From Cinclus cinclus (lineage: Eukaryota; Chordata; Aves; Passeriformes; Cinclidae), in assembly GCF_963662255.1 (NCBI RefSeq), contig NC_085071.1, positions 7,223,833 through 7,287,832 on the forward strand: a DNA stretch of 64,000 nucleotides, written 5' to 3'. The notes below the pieces were generated by a model that ran no database searches, was not told where the DNA came from, and worked only from the letters and a program-made list of their open reading frames with translations. Positions 1 through 20,875 of this stretch are shown one piece after another. Position 1 is the first letter of the stretch. Every line of letters begins with the position of its first letter. The position numbers were made by a program, and so were the translations under genes.

Positions 1-367
1 ATCCTGGCCCGTGCAGGAGGAGAAGCACCTGGACGTCACAGTTCTGGTGGCCTGGGCTCTGCTGATAGCCACATGTTCGAGGGTGACAGCCCCTGCTGGG
101 TGTCGTTGGTTGAGGTGGTGACAGCAGTGGAGCATCTTTGTTCTGGTCCTCTCCCTCCATCATTTGCTGAGTCCCAATTCTCCCATTTTCTTTCCCAGGA
201 TGAAAAAAGTTTTTGCAGTCAGTCTGTATGCAAACCCAGCAGTGCTACCAAGCTGCGCCCAGGCCACCATTCTGCTACAGCTCTGTGGTGGTGACCTGGG
301 TGACTTCTGAGCGCAGCTCGTGTCCCGTGTGTCCCCGGCAGCCCCGCTGGGGGCTGCCCACGTCTAG
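1..367 (-). other. OPRD1 3' UTR, incomplete at window edge
   Basis: This sequence follows the OPRD1 stop codon (368-370) on the minus strand. I see no polyadenylation signal before the window begins, so the transcript end probably lies outside. Confidence 0.55.
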
Positions 368-8492
<8,125 letters not shown>

Positions 8493-8590
8493 GGTCACGT
8501 CCGCGGGCGGCTCCGTGGCCCGCGGCCCAGGCCGTGGCCCAGCGGGAACCTCCGGGCGCATCCGAGCCCCGCGGGCTCGAGCCCCGCTCC

Positions 8591-8641
8591 CGCCGCCGCC
8601 GCCGCCGCCCGCACTGGCGCGGGCCGGGAACGCTTTATAAA
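8591..8641 (-). promoter_or_regulatory. OPRD1 core promoter: TATA box and GCC run
   Basis: On the minus strand a TATA-like element (tttataaag) lies at 8633-8641, about 140 nt upstream of the chosen start codon. A short GCC/GGC trinucleotide run follows at about 8591-8611, in what would be the 5' UTR. The surrounding 7.8-9.1 kb is C-rich and CpG-rich. Inferred from sequence and position only. Confidence 0.5.
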
Positions 8642-11067
8642 CCCGCGTGTCCCCCGAGCCACGTGGGGCTGGGGGCGGCCCTGCCCGCCTGTCTGCACCC
8701 CTCCCGCTCCCTGCCAGCTATTCTCCCCTTTGATCCCTACCTCTCCCCCCCGGTCCCCGCCTTCCTCCGCCTCGGTCGCTGTCTGCCTTTCTTCCCTTTC
8801 GTCCTTGTCTTCCCTCCACGGTCCCGTTTTCGCCGCATCCCTGTCTGCCTCTCCCCATCCCTGCTTGCCTCGCCCCATGCTTCCGTTCCCCCCGCTCCCA
8901 ATTCTGTCGCTTTCTCTCCCCATCCCTGCCTGCCTCCCCTCCCGGTTCTTGTCTTCTCGGTCCCTGCCTGACCCCCGCTCTCCCCAGTCCCTGTCTCCTT
9001 TCCCAGTTCCTTACCTGCACCCCCTCTGCCCCGTTCCTGCCTCTACCCCCCCTCCCTGCTACCCTGTGTGTCCCCCAGCTCCTCCCGGTCCCTGCCTCCC
9101 CCAGTCCTTGCCTGTCGCCCATCCCCGGAGCCGGCGAGGGTCCCCTGACTGGAGGGGGAGTGCGATGGACCCCGGCGCTGCGACTGTTTTGGGTTTTATT
9201 TGTCTGTAAGAAAGCAGGGGGACCAAAACCCCCTTGTCCACAAAGCAAAGCCGGGGCATCTCCAGTTCCCCCTTGCTCTCTGCTTTTTCTTTCTCTCCTT
9301 CACTCTCCCCACCATGTGTTGTGGGGTTAGGGGGGTGCTGGATGGGTCTGGGGGAACTCAGAAGGTCGGAGAGGATGTTGCAGGGGGATTCAAGAGGGGT
9401 ATTGTGGGATGAGGGAAGGAGTTGGAGGGGTGTTGGGGGGAGAACGATGAGGGAATGTTGAGGAGGGATTTGGGGAGCAATGCTGGGGGATTTAGGAGGA
9501 ATGCTTGGAAGGGAATAAGTAGGGGTACTGGGGGCGCTAAAGAGGGTTTCTGGTGAGCTTAGGAGGGGTGCTGCTGCAGGCTAAGAGATGTAGGGAGATG
9601 CTGCAGGGTGAAGGTGCAAGTACAGACTCAGTAACAGCACCTGCCTAGCAGAGCTGAGCTTTGTGGGAGGTTGAGGGTCACTCTCCCCTTTCCAAGGATC
9701 TTTTCCAGCCTTGGAGCAGGACCACCATCCTCTGGCAGGGCTCCCCCCTTTCAGGGTCTGCAAAGCTGAGAGGCAGGAGCCTTATTTTTCCTGGAACCCC
9801 ACTGGAGGTGGAGGCTGTGGGTGCGTGTAATTAGGGTGTCCCCATCTCCTGTTTGCTTTGGGGATGGATTAATTCATTGCCCTGTGCCCTGGGACAGCGC
9901 TGGCTCAGACAGAGAGGATGATTTGCTGCAATTTTGGGTACATTTGGCTCCAGAGGGACTGAGCAGAGCACACAGGACATGGACGAGAGGCCAGCATCTT
10001 GTTCAGCCCTGGAGATGGGGTTTTCAGTCTGCACAGAGCTCTACCAACATCAAACTCCTGCAGCGCTGAAGCATCCAGACATTTCATCAAGAGCCTCATA
10101 AAAACGCCCTGGAGGGAATTAATGGCTTTTCATTCATCCCATGGTTCAGATGGCAACCACTCCAGGGCTGCTGAGCAGGGAGGCAGGAACAACGTGCTGT
10201 GGATTTCTGTCCTCACAGTGTGAGGTGGTCCTGGCTTTGTCCCACAGGGCTGCTGGGATGGGTAAAGGCAGGAACTGGGACCACAGGGATGGATTTAACA
10301 TGTGTATCTTGGGTCCGGCACTCTGGATGCATCAGCCTCCTTACCCAGAGGGTGTTCCCATTCCTGCAGTGGTTTTGCAAGCCCAGGCAGGACAGAGAGG
10401 GATGTTCTGCACCTGTGTGTGGTCCAGAATACAGGATTTAAACCCCCTTCTGAGTGAAAACAGCCTCCCAGAGCAAGGTGTTGAATATCTGCTGTGCCCA
10501 GCTCTGATGCAGCCCTGTTGCTGACCTCTCCCAGTGAGAAAGAAACATCAGGTTGGGGAGTGTAAAATAGCTTTTAGTGTGCCTGAGGAGTCCTCTGGGA
10601 GAGAACTCATCCTTCCCTTGGCTCCCAGCATGGCCAGAGCCCCCACACTGACCCTTTTCCAATGGGTTATCTGCAAAGGACTAATCATCCTGGCAGGTTC
10701 CAGCAAACACGTCCTCTCAGCTCAGCTCCTGCATTTCTTTGGAGGTTTTTTTTTTTTTTTTTCCTGCTGGAATGTTAAAAATAAACCCAGTGGTCACATA
10801 AAACAAATGGAAAATCTTTAAAGGGCTTTGATGCTCATCTGCCTGCTCTCAGCTATTGCTGCTCCAGCTGCCAAGCCTGGCTGCTGCCGTGGACAGAGTT
10901 CCCAAAATTGGGGAAACTGAGGCGTGTTTAGCAGGAGAGCATCACCCTAAAGCAATGCATGCAGCCTGGTGGGTCTGACAGGTCCTGACACCCAGCACTG
11001 GTGCTGGGACTTCTCTCTGCATCCCGAGTTTGATCAATGCCACTTTATCTTCCCCAGGAGGGTAGGG

Positions 11068-11255
11068 AGGTCCTGGCACAGGGTGTCCAGAGCAGCTGTG
11101 GCTGCCCCTGGATCCCTAGAAGTGTCCAAGGCCAGGCTGGACAGGGCTTGGAGTAACCTGGGATAGTGGAAGGTGTCCCTGCCCATGGCAGGGGATGGGA
11201 CTGGATGAACCTTAAAATCCTTTCTAGACTGAACCAATCTGTGATTCTGTGATCT
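11068..11255 (+). mobile_element. CR1 LINE 3' fragment
   Basis: CR1 blocks: tcctggcacagggtgtccag, aaggccaggctggacagggc, gtgtccctgcccatggcagg, and a terminal caatctgtgattctgtgat. Confidence 0.92.
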
Positions 11256-11681
11256 TGAATCGAGTCCCGCTCTCCCGTGGGGATTGCTTCTCTTAAGAAG
11301 TTCTGTGTGGCAATGCCTTAGCTCTTACTTTCTCCCCAACACCCTTAAAAATAAATAATATATCAAATTGAGGTGGTGAGAGCAATGCTGAGGCTGTTGA
11401 GGAGCACAATTCATGTCATTTGCCTGGTGAGTTAAGGTCCATCCGAGGGGATTTACAGCTGGAGCCACTAATGGCAGTGTTTTGATTTACTCAGAGACTG
11501 CAAACTTGACAAAGTGTATTTCATGGTAAGAAGGCCCTCTCCTCTGGAATTTATTGGTTTTAATCAAAATGGACATAAAAATAAAATGCAGGAGCCATGA
11601 ATCTGCTCTGGCCTGAGTCCAGTCAAAATCCATGGCTACTTCTGGAGGTTAATGGAGGAGGAAACAGGGGAGATGAATTCC

Positions 11682-11737
11682 TTCCTTCCTTCCTTCCTTC
11701 CTGCCTTCCTGCCTTCCTGCCTTCCTTCCTTCCCCTT
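11682..11737 (+). repeat. CCTT/CCTG tetranucleotide microsatellite
   Basis: A run of ccttcctt units changing to ccttcctgcc units and back, pyrimidine-rich on the plus strand. Confidence 0.85.
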
Positions 11738-14700
11738 ATACAAGTGATGCACCAACCCTTGCAGAGGGATTTACCAGCCTCCTCTCCTCCCGCTGAGCTG
11801 CTGCCACCATTCTCCAGGGGCTGATCCCACCCATCCCAACCCAGAAAACCAAGTAGTCAGCATGATGGGGGCACCAGGATGGAGCTCAGCTTGTAGAGAA
11901 TGGCACCATTGGCATCTGGCTCATTTATAAGGATGAGTTGGGACAGGCACAGAATCACATCTTGGGGAATTGAAGCAGAAAATGTCACTGTTTTCTGTAG
12001 ATCTGAGGTGTTTGGGGCTTGGGAGAGAGTGGACCAGATGCTCGATGAGCATCAGCCCAACTGCACTGGTAACCACCAAGCTGTGAGTTCAGGCTGCTCC
12101 TCCATCTCCCCAGGGCTCATCGCTTCCCCTCCCTCCACTGACAGCTCCAGATAAATCAGCCTTGAAGAGGAAAATGGGCTGATTTGTTTGTTTTGTTTTC
12201 CCATGTCAACATATCTGAGTGTTTTCATACCTTGCGGGGCAGCTGCTGCAAAGAACAAAGCCCATCCGTCAGGGGAGTTAAAATTAGATGAGATTCTTCT
12301 CTGCCTCACCATTCTGCATGGCTGCATGTGAGGTGGGGGTTTTGCAGCATTATTTCTTCGGTATTGTGTGTGGAGAGGCTTCTCTCAGGGAAGGGTGTCT
12401 GCACAACTGAGATGGCCAGAGTCGGAATTGAGTCCAGAGGCTGGATGGAAAATCTCTACTACCCACCTTACAGGCAACAAATCCTCTCCCAGAGGTTGGT
12501 GATGTCTCAAGGGTGATGCCACCAGTACCCCTGAGATGTTCCTGGGACCTGAGAGGGGCTATCCATCTGCTGGGCTCAGGCTGGTGCACAGTCTCAGCCT
12601 GCCCCAAACCTGCTGCTGCTCCCACCCAAGGCTGGGGGCAGCAGGGCTTCTTACAAATACATCTTCTGGTTCATCCTTTTCCATGAAAAATGCCTCCAAA
12701 GCGATGATTATTTCATCGGAGGGGTTAAGGAGCCCTTTTCCTTCAGCCAGGCCCATGTCTGGCCTCGTGGCAGTGACAGGGATAGCGACAGTGAATGGCT
12801 CGGGGGTACCAAGCTGTGCTGGCAGTGAAGAAAGGACAGGCATCACACCCCATCCCTGGGGAACTCAATCTCCACAGGAGCCTTTTTCCCTGATTGTTGC
12901 TTATTTAGGTATTTTCACCATCCTGCTGCCCCCTCCACGCTGTCTTTGTGTGACAAGGGAGCACTGACTGGGAGCTGGCAGCGTGTCCCTGGATTTTGGG
13001 GAGCTGGGAGCCTGAGCTGTGCCCTCAGAGGTGGCAGTGCTGCTTTCATCCCGTGCACCTCGGGAGCTCTGACAACCTGTGAGTCATCTCATAAATGAAC
13101 CGTGGTGAGAGGGGGGATCCAGGGCAGGATGCTGCTCCCAGACAGAGCCGGACTGGAAAAATAAAACCTTTTGCTGCTGGTGGAACGAATTGGTGTCAAT
13201 GTGACCTCTGGGCTCCCCCAGGGACTGGGTTTTCCTGCACAGGGAGCACTGCTTTGAGGCTGAGACATGGGGACTCTGTGTCCTGGTGCCTGGGTCTGGC
13301 TGTGACATGCTGGAGGACCAAGGGCCCTGTGCACATGGGCAGACACACATGTAGCAGCACCAAGGGACAGGGAGGAGTGCTGGGTCTAGGTTTCCCAAGG
13401 CATAAGGTCTGTTTGTCTGTCTCCTGTGAGTCTGACAGGAGATTGGCCAGTGTCTGTTTTTGTACCAACAGGATTTGGCACCCATGCCAAATGTGACTTA
13501 AACCCCCTGGGGCACCTTCATCCATCCTGATCATGGAGGAGGCAGGTTTCTTTGTCAGAATATAAATGTTATGTTTTGTGCAGCTTTTTAGCTCTGAGCC
13601 ACAGTGCAGGGGAGATGCTCCTGCCATGACCTGCAGCCCTGGGTGCCAGTGCTGGATGGGATGGACGTGTGGCTGCTCAGCTCATTGATTCACCTCCCTG
13701 GAGGGCTCTGGAGATGCTGGGGAAGAAGCGGATGTTGTCTTTGATGTTGGGAATCCAGGTCAGCTGCATTCGTGCTGCTCTCTAACTGTGCCAAATCACA
13801 GAACACAGCTTCAGAGCCTCTTGCTCTGGTCTGGGCTCAGACCTTGGGTCTTCCCTCCCCTTTTTCATGTTCCTGCAGAAGTCCATGGAATGACTTGGTT
13901 CGGGTCTGGGAGAGGACAGAAAATGTCCTTTCAGTGGAAACCTGGTAGAAAAGCACAGGAATGTTTGGATCAGGTTTGGTTTGGGGCTGAAGGACTGAGA
14001 TTTGGATGATTTGGACCTGGTGGCACCAGGAGCAAAAGCTCCTGATGAAAGAGCATCAGCTCCCACCAGCTCTTTGTGTCACTCATTCCCTGCCAGGAGC
14101 GAGATATGGAGGTCAGGGAAGCAATGGCATGGGAGCAGTGGTGGTTACAGGGTGTTTTAAATATATGATTAAGGCTCTTTTCCTGGTTATCTCAGAGATC
14201 TCCATATCGTGTGCTTGGTTTGGGCTGTGGGGCAGTACAGTGTGTCCCCACACAGTGTAAGCACACAGACAGCAGGTCCTGAAATGATGCTCAGGTTCCT
14301 GACAGGATCCTGGGGGATTTTGAAGATGCTCAACAGGTCCTGAAAGCAGGAGTTGTTCATGGAATCTGGCTGCAGCCTCCATCACCTGCATGGCTTTGGT
14401 CCTGGATGTCAGGAGGGGTGATGGATGGCTCAACACAGGGGCGGGACTCATCCCAAAAAGCTCAGCAAACCTCAGCATTTTTCCTTGACACTTTGACTGA
14501 GCTCTGAAGGGCTCAGGAGCTGGGATCAGCCAGAGCCAGGCTGGATGCAGCTGTAGCAAGAGATGGAGCAAAGCTCTTCCATCACCAGCTGCCTGCTTTC
14601 CACCTGGCTCATCCCTGACTTGTCTGAGCTGGATCACCAGCAGAAAAACCAACAGCATCACTTGTTGGTTGGTGATGAACATTCATGGTGATGCCACCCC

Positions 14701-17335
14701 TGACGCAGCTGCCTCCAGGGATTCCTCCTCCAGCCCTTTGTCAGAGCTGGGGACCTTGCTTTGCTTCAGTTTCCATCATGATACCACCAGGTGCCTGCTC
14801 TCATCTGTCCTGGCTGGTCCTAGTGGCCTTGGGAGAGCACCCAGGGAGGGCAGCTCCCTCCATCCACAGGGACACAGATGGTGGCTGCCCAATGCTGTAT
14901 TTTTCCAAGATACCCATCTACTTCCCTCCCTGCTTCCAGGGGCAATGCCAAGCCATGGGCCAGAGCCTCTGCCAGCATTCCCAGTCCATCAGCCAGCACT
15001 GGGAACTTCTGCAGAGCAGCTGGGATGGCACGGCTCTTCCGTGGTCATGGTGATACGCAGGAAAAAGCAAGGGACATCAGGGAAAGGGGTTGAAACTCAT
15101 CAGTGCTGGGTCTCAGAGGAAATCTCTGGCTCTGTTTGTACCCTGCCATGAGAACCCCACTGACAATGTTGGGTGTTTTGGCCATCCTGAGGGTGGGCCC
15201 TGAACGCAGGATGAGAGCAGGGAACAGGAAAGAGCCGGAGGAAGAGGAGCAGTGAAAGCAAAGGCTGCTGTGCTCAGCCTCTCCCAGCTTCAAAGGAAGC
15301 TCCCCCTCCTTCAGCCTCCCCAGCCTGCAGAACCTCAGATAGCTGATGAGAGAAGGTGATTCCCTTCCCTCTTTTCTTTCTTCTGAAAGACACAAAAATC
15401 ACCCTTTCACCCCCCTGCATCTTGCAAACATGCTGGGATCTTCCTCCCACCTGCTGTCCCACTCTTCCTCTCTGAAAATATTCCAGCCTAGCAGGAAGCC
15501 AGGATCAGACTCCAGCCATGCCATGGTCCCTTTCCTGAATGCTTCTGCCTTGGGAAGATATTTTCAGGGAAGATCTCCTCTCTGATTATCAGACTGGGGT
15601 AATGTTTTTTTTTTCTCAAGACCCTTTTTTAGAGCTGATTAACTGCTGGGCTCATATGGGCTCTCCCTGGGGATCACTTGGCCAGCCTGGCCTGTGGTTA
15701 AATGAGGACTAGTAATAAGGAAAAATTGAAAGTGGTGATTTAATGATTGGAGCTGCTCTTCTTCCACAGCTAGCTGTCTGCCCATCTAAATGCAGATATA
15801 TATTTTCTGAACACAAAGTGCCATCATCCCTGCTCTGAGATGGGTGAAGCAGCTGAGAGCCAAACACAATGATTTAAAAGAGCAATATTAAATAAATTAT
15901 ATCCAATGAAAGCCTTAGGCAGAAGGAAATGCTCTGCCAATAGATACTTATTTACGTGGAGAGGAAAACAGCTAGAAACAGATTTTTTTCCCTGTTTCCC
16001 AAGGTTTCAGCTTCAGCAGTTTGAGGGAGAGGATATTTGATGTATAAATCCCTTCCTGCTGCTGGTTTTGGTGGAGGCAGAGCCAGCCCTGGCTCAGGGA
16101 GGTGTTGGCTTTGATAAAATTTTGATGACCTAAAAAATTGTTTTAATCTGGGTTTTTAACTTGTCCTTCTTGGTTTGCCCTCCCATGGCACAGTAGGGAG
16201 CAAAACCTGGGGTGGCCACAGTTCCCAGGAGCTGTCCCCCTGTCCCCATCAAGGAGCAACACATAGACACTCATACGGATGTGGCAGAGTGACTGGGTGC
16301 ATCAGAGCACCATGTTGTCAGGGACGAGGGAGGCACTGTTTGCCCATAACCACCTTCAAGGTGATCCAGCCTAATTCCCAATCCCAGAATGGATTTTTCC
16401 CATCAGCCTGATGGAAAGACCCATCCTCCTCCCTTCCAGTGGTAATTGCACTCCATTAACAACTTGAATGTTCTAGGCTAAGTATTCCCATTTCTCCCAC
16501 AAATGGGGCCCTTCTTGCCCACCCAACAGCACAGCACCCCCTCCTCCCCGTGGCTGAGGGTGAGTGCCAAGGGGACAATTTTATTCCTTGCTGTTACCAA
16601 GCTATCTTCTGAGCAAAGCAATTTTTCATCTCGCCTTGTGCTTCTACCTTGCCTGTATCCAAGCACAGCTGGGATCCTCTGAGGGCCTGGATGACTCACC
16701 ACGGCAGAGATGTAAAGGCATTAGCACGATTCCTCCCTGGGCTCTGCATCTCCCAGCACCAGGAGTTTTTATATTCCAAGCATCTTTCCTGCCCCGAGGA
16801 AATGTCACATTTACCTGGAGAATGGCTATGCAGAGGGACCAGCAGGGACGGGGATGGGGCTGGACCAGGGAGGGCGGCGCAGGGGTCAGAGAGGTGCCAG
16901 CACACACGTGCAGTGTCACAGCCTGGCTGGTGGCAGTGTGACACGCGTGTCCCCAGGGCAGTGAGTGCCCTCGTGCTGGGCTACAGCTGGAAGCTGCTGC
17001 CCATCCCCGCTCCGTGGCTGCTCTGTCGCCCCTTTCCCCACAGCCCCAGCACTGTGGCCAGTGCAGCTGGCTCAATAATTACATGCCCTACCCAGGCCGG
17101 CTGCTTTGCCCAGAGCTGTTAATTAGCATTTGCTTCCCTGATGGTCGCTGACCCCGCCAGAGTTGGGAATAAATTGGCTGCTATGGGTAATGGGTGGCAC
17201 AGCTCCTGGGTCATGGCATCGTTACAGGATGAGCTATTAATATTCTCATTTTGGAAAGACAAGGCGGTTTGTTGGAAGAATGTGGCCCTCGGTGCCAGCT
17301 CCTCTTGACTTTGAGGCTTACAGAGACCTTGGGGA

Positions 17336-17742
17336 AAAGGCAAAGAGCTGAGACAGTTGGGATTGCTCAGCCTGGAAAAGAGGCTTTGAGGTCACCTAAT
17401 TGTGGCCTTCCAGTACCTGAAAGAGCTGTCAAGAAAGTCAGACAGACACGATTTACAAGGGTCTGGAGTGGCAAGGCAAGGGGGAATGGCTTTCCACTGC
17501 CAGGGATAGATGGGGTTTTGGGAAGGAATTCCTCCCTGTGAGGATGGGCAGGCCCTGGCACGGGGTGCCAGAGCAGCTGTGGCTGCCCCTGGATCCCTGG
17601 CAGTGCCCAAGGCTGGGCTGGATGGGCTTGGATTAACCTGGGACAGTGGGAGGTGTCCCTCCCATGGCAGGGGGTGGCACTGGATGGGCTTTAAGGTCCC
17701 CTCACACTCCAAGAACTCTGTGATTCTATGACTGTGAAAGGG
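17336..17742 (+). mobile_element. CR1 LINE 3' fragment, the longest seen here
   Basis: Starts near gggattgctcagcctggaaa, continues through attgtggccttccagtacct, cctggcacggggtgccagag, aaggctgggctggatgggct and gtgtccctcccatggcaggg, and ends at ctgtgattctatgactgtg. Confidence 0.92.
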
Positions 17743-19904
17743 GACACAGATATGGCTGGGGGAAGAGCTTGGGACCTGTCCAAACTGCCCCTCCTGGGGC
17801 AATTTTCAAAAATAAATAATTGACATGAGGCTGGGAGACTGGGATGGTGTAAAGCTGGTGGAAAGATATTCTGGGGACATTACAAGAAAATCAGGGTTAG
17901 AAAATGTGAAAAGATAATTTTTCCTCTGCAACACAAGCCCTGCCCAGTCCATGCATTTACATGCAAAGGATCATCATGGAGTAAGTATGAGCCTGGATAT
18001 CCCACTGAGCCTTTTCCCCATCACCTTGGGTGCTCTACCTGCACTAAACCTGTCCGAAATCATATGAATCTGTAGAGCAACCCTACTCCCCCCTCACCCA
18101 CCCCACCAGCTCTGTCCTTCAGCCACCTGGCACTTCATTATATCACTCAAGATTAATCCGCAGCTCCTAATTGCTGAGCACCCAAGAGCTCCTGGCAGGG
18201 AGGGGAAAAAAGTGTCAGGCAAAAAAAGCCAAAGTTTTTTTTTCCCCTCTGCAATATTTAGGTTGGCCTGCTGATGTGGGAAGCACGGAGATGGGAATTT
18301 GTGTGCTTTGAGGGAGCTGGGGGGTTTTACAGCATTTACTGGGGCTTTTTGTCTGTCATCTCCTCCATCCTACTGTAAAGGGGAAGAGTGTGCATGATTC
18401 CAGCTGAAAGTCAGGAAAAATTTGTATTTTGTGGAGAGATTTCTGCTTTTAATGGGGGATCTTTGCTCAGTTCTCCGTGTATTCAGCTAAAGGAAGGGGG
18501 AAAAAAAAGAGGTCTGTGCCTGTAATTTTAGGAAAGCTTAGATCAAAGTGCTCTGCAAACTCAGCAACCCTCTCTGGCCAGGAAAAAAAAGGGCACAGGG
18601 TTTTTCTTTAGGAAAAGTATGTTCTGTAATTTTCCATGCAACAAATTTCACTTTAGAAATAAAGGTCTGGATCCAATTTGGGCTCTTTTGATGCTTTTAA
18701 ATCATCACAAAGCCTGGTGTGCAGAATTGCAGCCATACACCTTGACAAATAATTTCCTTCCAATGGGCTGCAAACACTGAAACACTGTAGATGAAAACTG
18801 ATTTTTTTTTTTCCCAGTCAGCTCAAATCCATGGCTTTGCTCCAAGTATTTTTGTTTGGCTGAAGATCCAGGCTGGATCAGGTGGCTGTCCTGGACAATC
18901 ACTAATTTTTTTCAGAGCCGCTCCGAAGCAGTTGAATCACTCACATCAAGACAAAACAACGAAAGAGAAAGGAAATTCCATTTGTATCCCAACCTGGGGC
19001 TGGCACCAGAACTGGGAGGCTCAGCAATTTTTCCCTTCTATTTCAGTGCTATTTGTGTGTCATTCAGTGCTGGGAGCGTCCTGCCTGGGTCCTACAGGGG
19101 TTTAGGGACCACCACACCACGGCATCCTTTGGCAACCAACCCTATGGAATCCAGACCCAAAGCCCTGCATTCCCCATCTTCCCCTGCCCCTGTAGCAGAG
19201 GCAGCACCTTGTGCTTAGGAAAAAAAAAAAAAAAACCTAAACAAAAGGTGAATAAAAAGCCCAGAGTTTTGAAAGCTTTGGCTGAGCCACAGCTCGAAGG
19301 AAGTGCAGCAGCTGAGGTCTCCCTAAAAAATGTAGGGACTCTCTACAGCTCTTGCTTTCATTTAGCATCAAGTCCCAGCTCAGGCTGGTGCAAGGTCTGC
19401 TCAGCTTTTAAGGTACTGATCAGCTTTTCGGGATTTGGGGAAGAGCTGTTGTAGTCCAAGTATTGGGGCCACACTGGGCACCTTTCCCTGGTCACCAAGG
19501 CAAAGGGAGTTTCTTTGACTCCCCCCAACCCACGCAGCACTCTCTGCACCATCCTTGCCCTCCCTAAACCTCCCCAGGGCTGTGCTTTCCTGCTTTTTAA
19601 AGGAAGTTAGCCCAGTTCCTGAGCAGGGCTGTCCCCTTGCCGTGTGCCCACCGCTCTGAGCATCATTCCGGTGTCATCACCCGTGGGAGAAGCCATGATG
19701 CAGAGGTGATGGGTGGTTTTCCCAGGAGATCTGAATCCTGTCTACCCGAGTCACGCTGAGAGCCTGTGGCTGTCACCAGATAAATATGTGGATTTGATGT
19801 CTGGGGAGGCAGTGAGCACCTGTGCCTAAGGGATCATAACCTATTGATTGGAAGGAAGCATGGGAATGGGCAGGGGAGTCTGCACAGTTTGTCACAGAGC
19901 CTGC

Positions 19905-20110
19905 CAGTCATGGAAACACGGAATGGTTTGGTTTGGAAGGACCTTTAAAGCCCATCTCATTCCACCCCCTGCCACGGACAGGGACACCTCTTACTATCCC
20001 AGGCTGCTCCAAGCTCCATCCAACCTGGCCTTGGACGCTCCCAGGGACGGGGCAGCCACAGCTTCTCTGGGCACCCTGTGCAGGAGCACTAGGACCCACG
20101 CAGAGAGGTA
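19905..20110 (-). mobile_element. CR1 LINE 3' fragment, inverted
   Basis: Reverse-complement CR1: gtcatggaaacacggaatgg, tggaaggacctttaaagccc, ccctgccacggacagggaca, ctgctccaagctccatccaa. Confidence 0.9.
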
Positions 20111-20724
20111 AGGGCTCCAAAACTGTTTGACTTCAGTTCAGTTCAGACACACGAAGCACCATTAGCTATTCCATCCCTTTCCAAGAAGCCCAGGTGCCTG
20201 GGAAGCCCCGGCTGAGAACGAGCTGTCCTGGTGGTGGACAGGACATGTCACCTCCTGCCCCATCCCTGTCCCCTTGTGCACAGGGACCTGGCACTGTGCT
20301 TTGGGGGGCGGTGACCGGGGTGGGGGGAGTTACAGATGCATAAAGCGAGAGGATGGGGAAATGGGGTTGCCAAGGAAACCGCAGAACAGCAAAGTGCTGA
20401 TTTTTTCTCAAGGCTAGAGAAATGCGGGGGAGAAGGGCAGCGGCAAAGCCCCGTGCTGTGGGTGAGCTTGGAGCACAGGGGGAGGGGGGTGACCCCTGGG
20501 CAAGCCAGGATTGCAAAGTAAAGCTGGCCATGGACCAGATTCTGTGGAGCAGTGTTCCTGAGCTGGCTGAGGGCAGCCCCTGGGGAAGGGCTGTGGTCTG
20601 GCAGCACCAGTAGTGGCTGTCCCCTCACAGGGAAGCCTGGCTGGGGTTGGACATCCTCTGGGGTTGTTTAAAGCATTGCAGGTTGGAGGCTGAATAGAAA
20701 TATAATCTGAGCATCAGATTGAGC

Positions 20725-20875
20725 ACCTCACTGGAGTCACCTGGAGGGATTTAAAAGATGTGTTGATGTGGTATTGGGCACATGTGGTTAGTGGTGGGCT
20801 TGGTGGTGCTGGGACAGCAGTTGGACCCAATTGTTTTGGAGGTCTTTTCCAACTGAAGTGATTCTGTGATTCATG
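20725..20875 (+). mobile_element. CR1 LINE 3' fragment, different subfamily
   Basis: Has the 3' end style gagtcacctggagggattta, gtggtgggcttggtggtgct, ttggaggtcttttccaactg, gtgattctgtgattc. This differs from the gtccctgcccatggcagg style of the other copies, so it is probably from another CR1 subfamily. Confidence 0.8.

Noticed and set aside
8493..8561. Upstream in-frame OPRD1 ATG at 8561
   Set aside because: It is in weak context, and it would lengthen the N-terminus by 23 residues relative to known delta receptors. The ATG at 8492 has a strong context.
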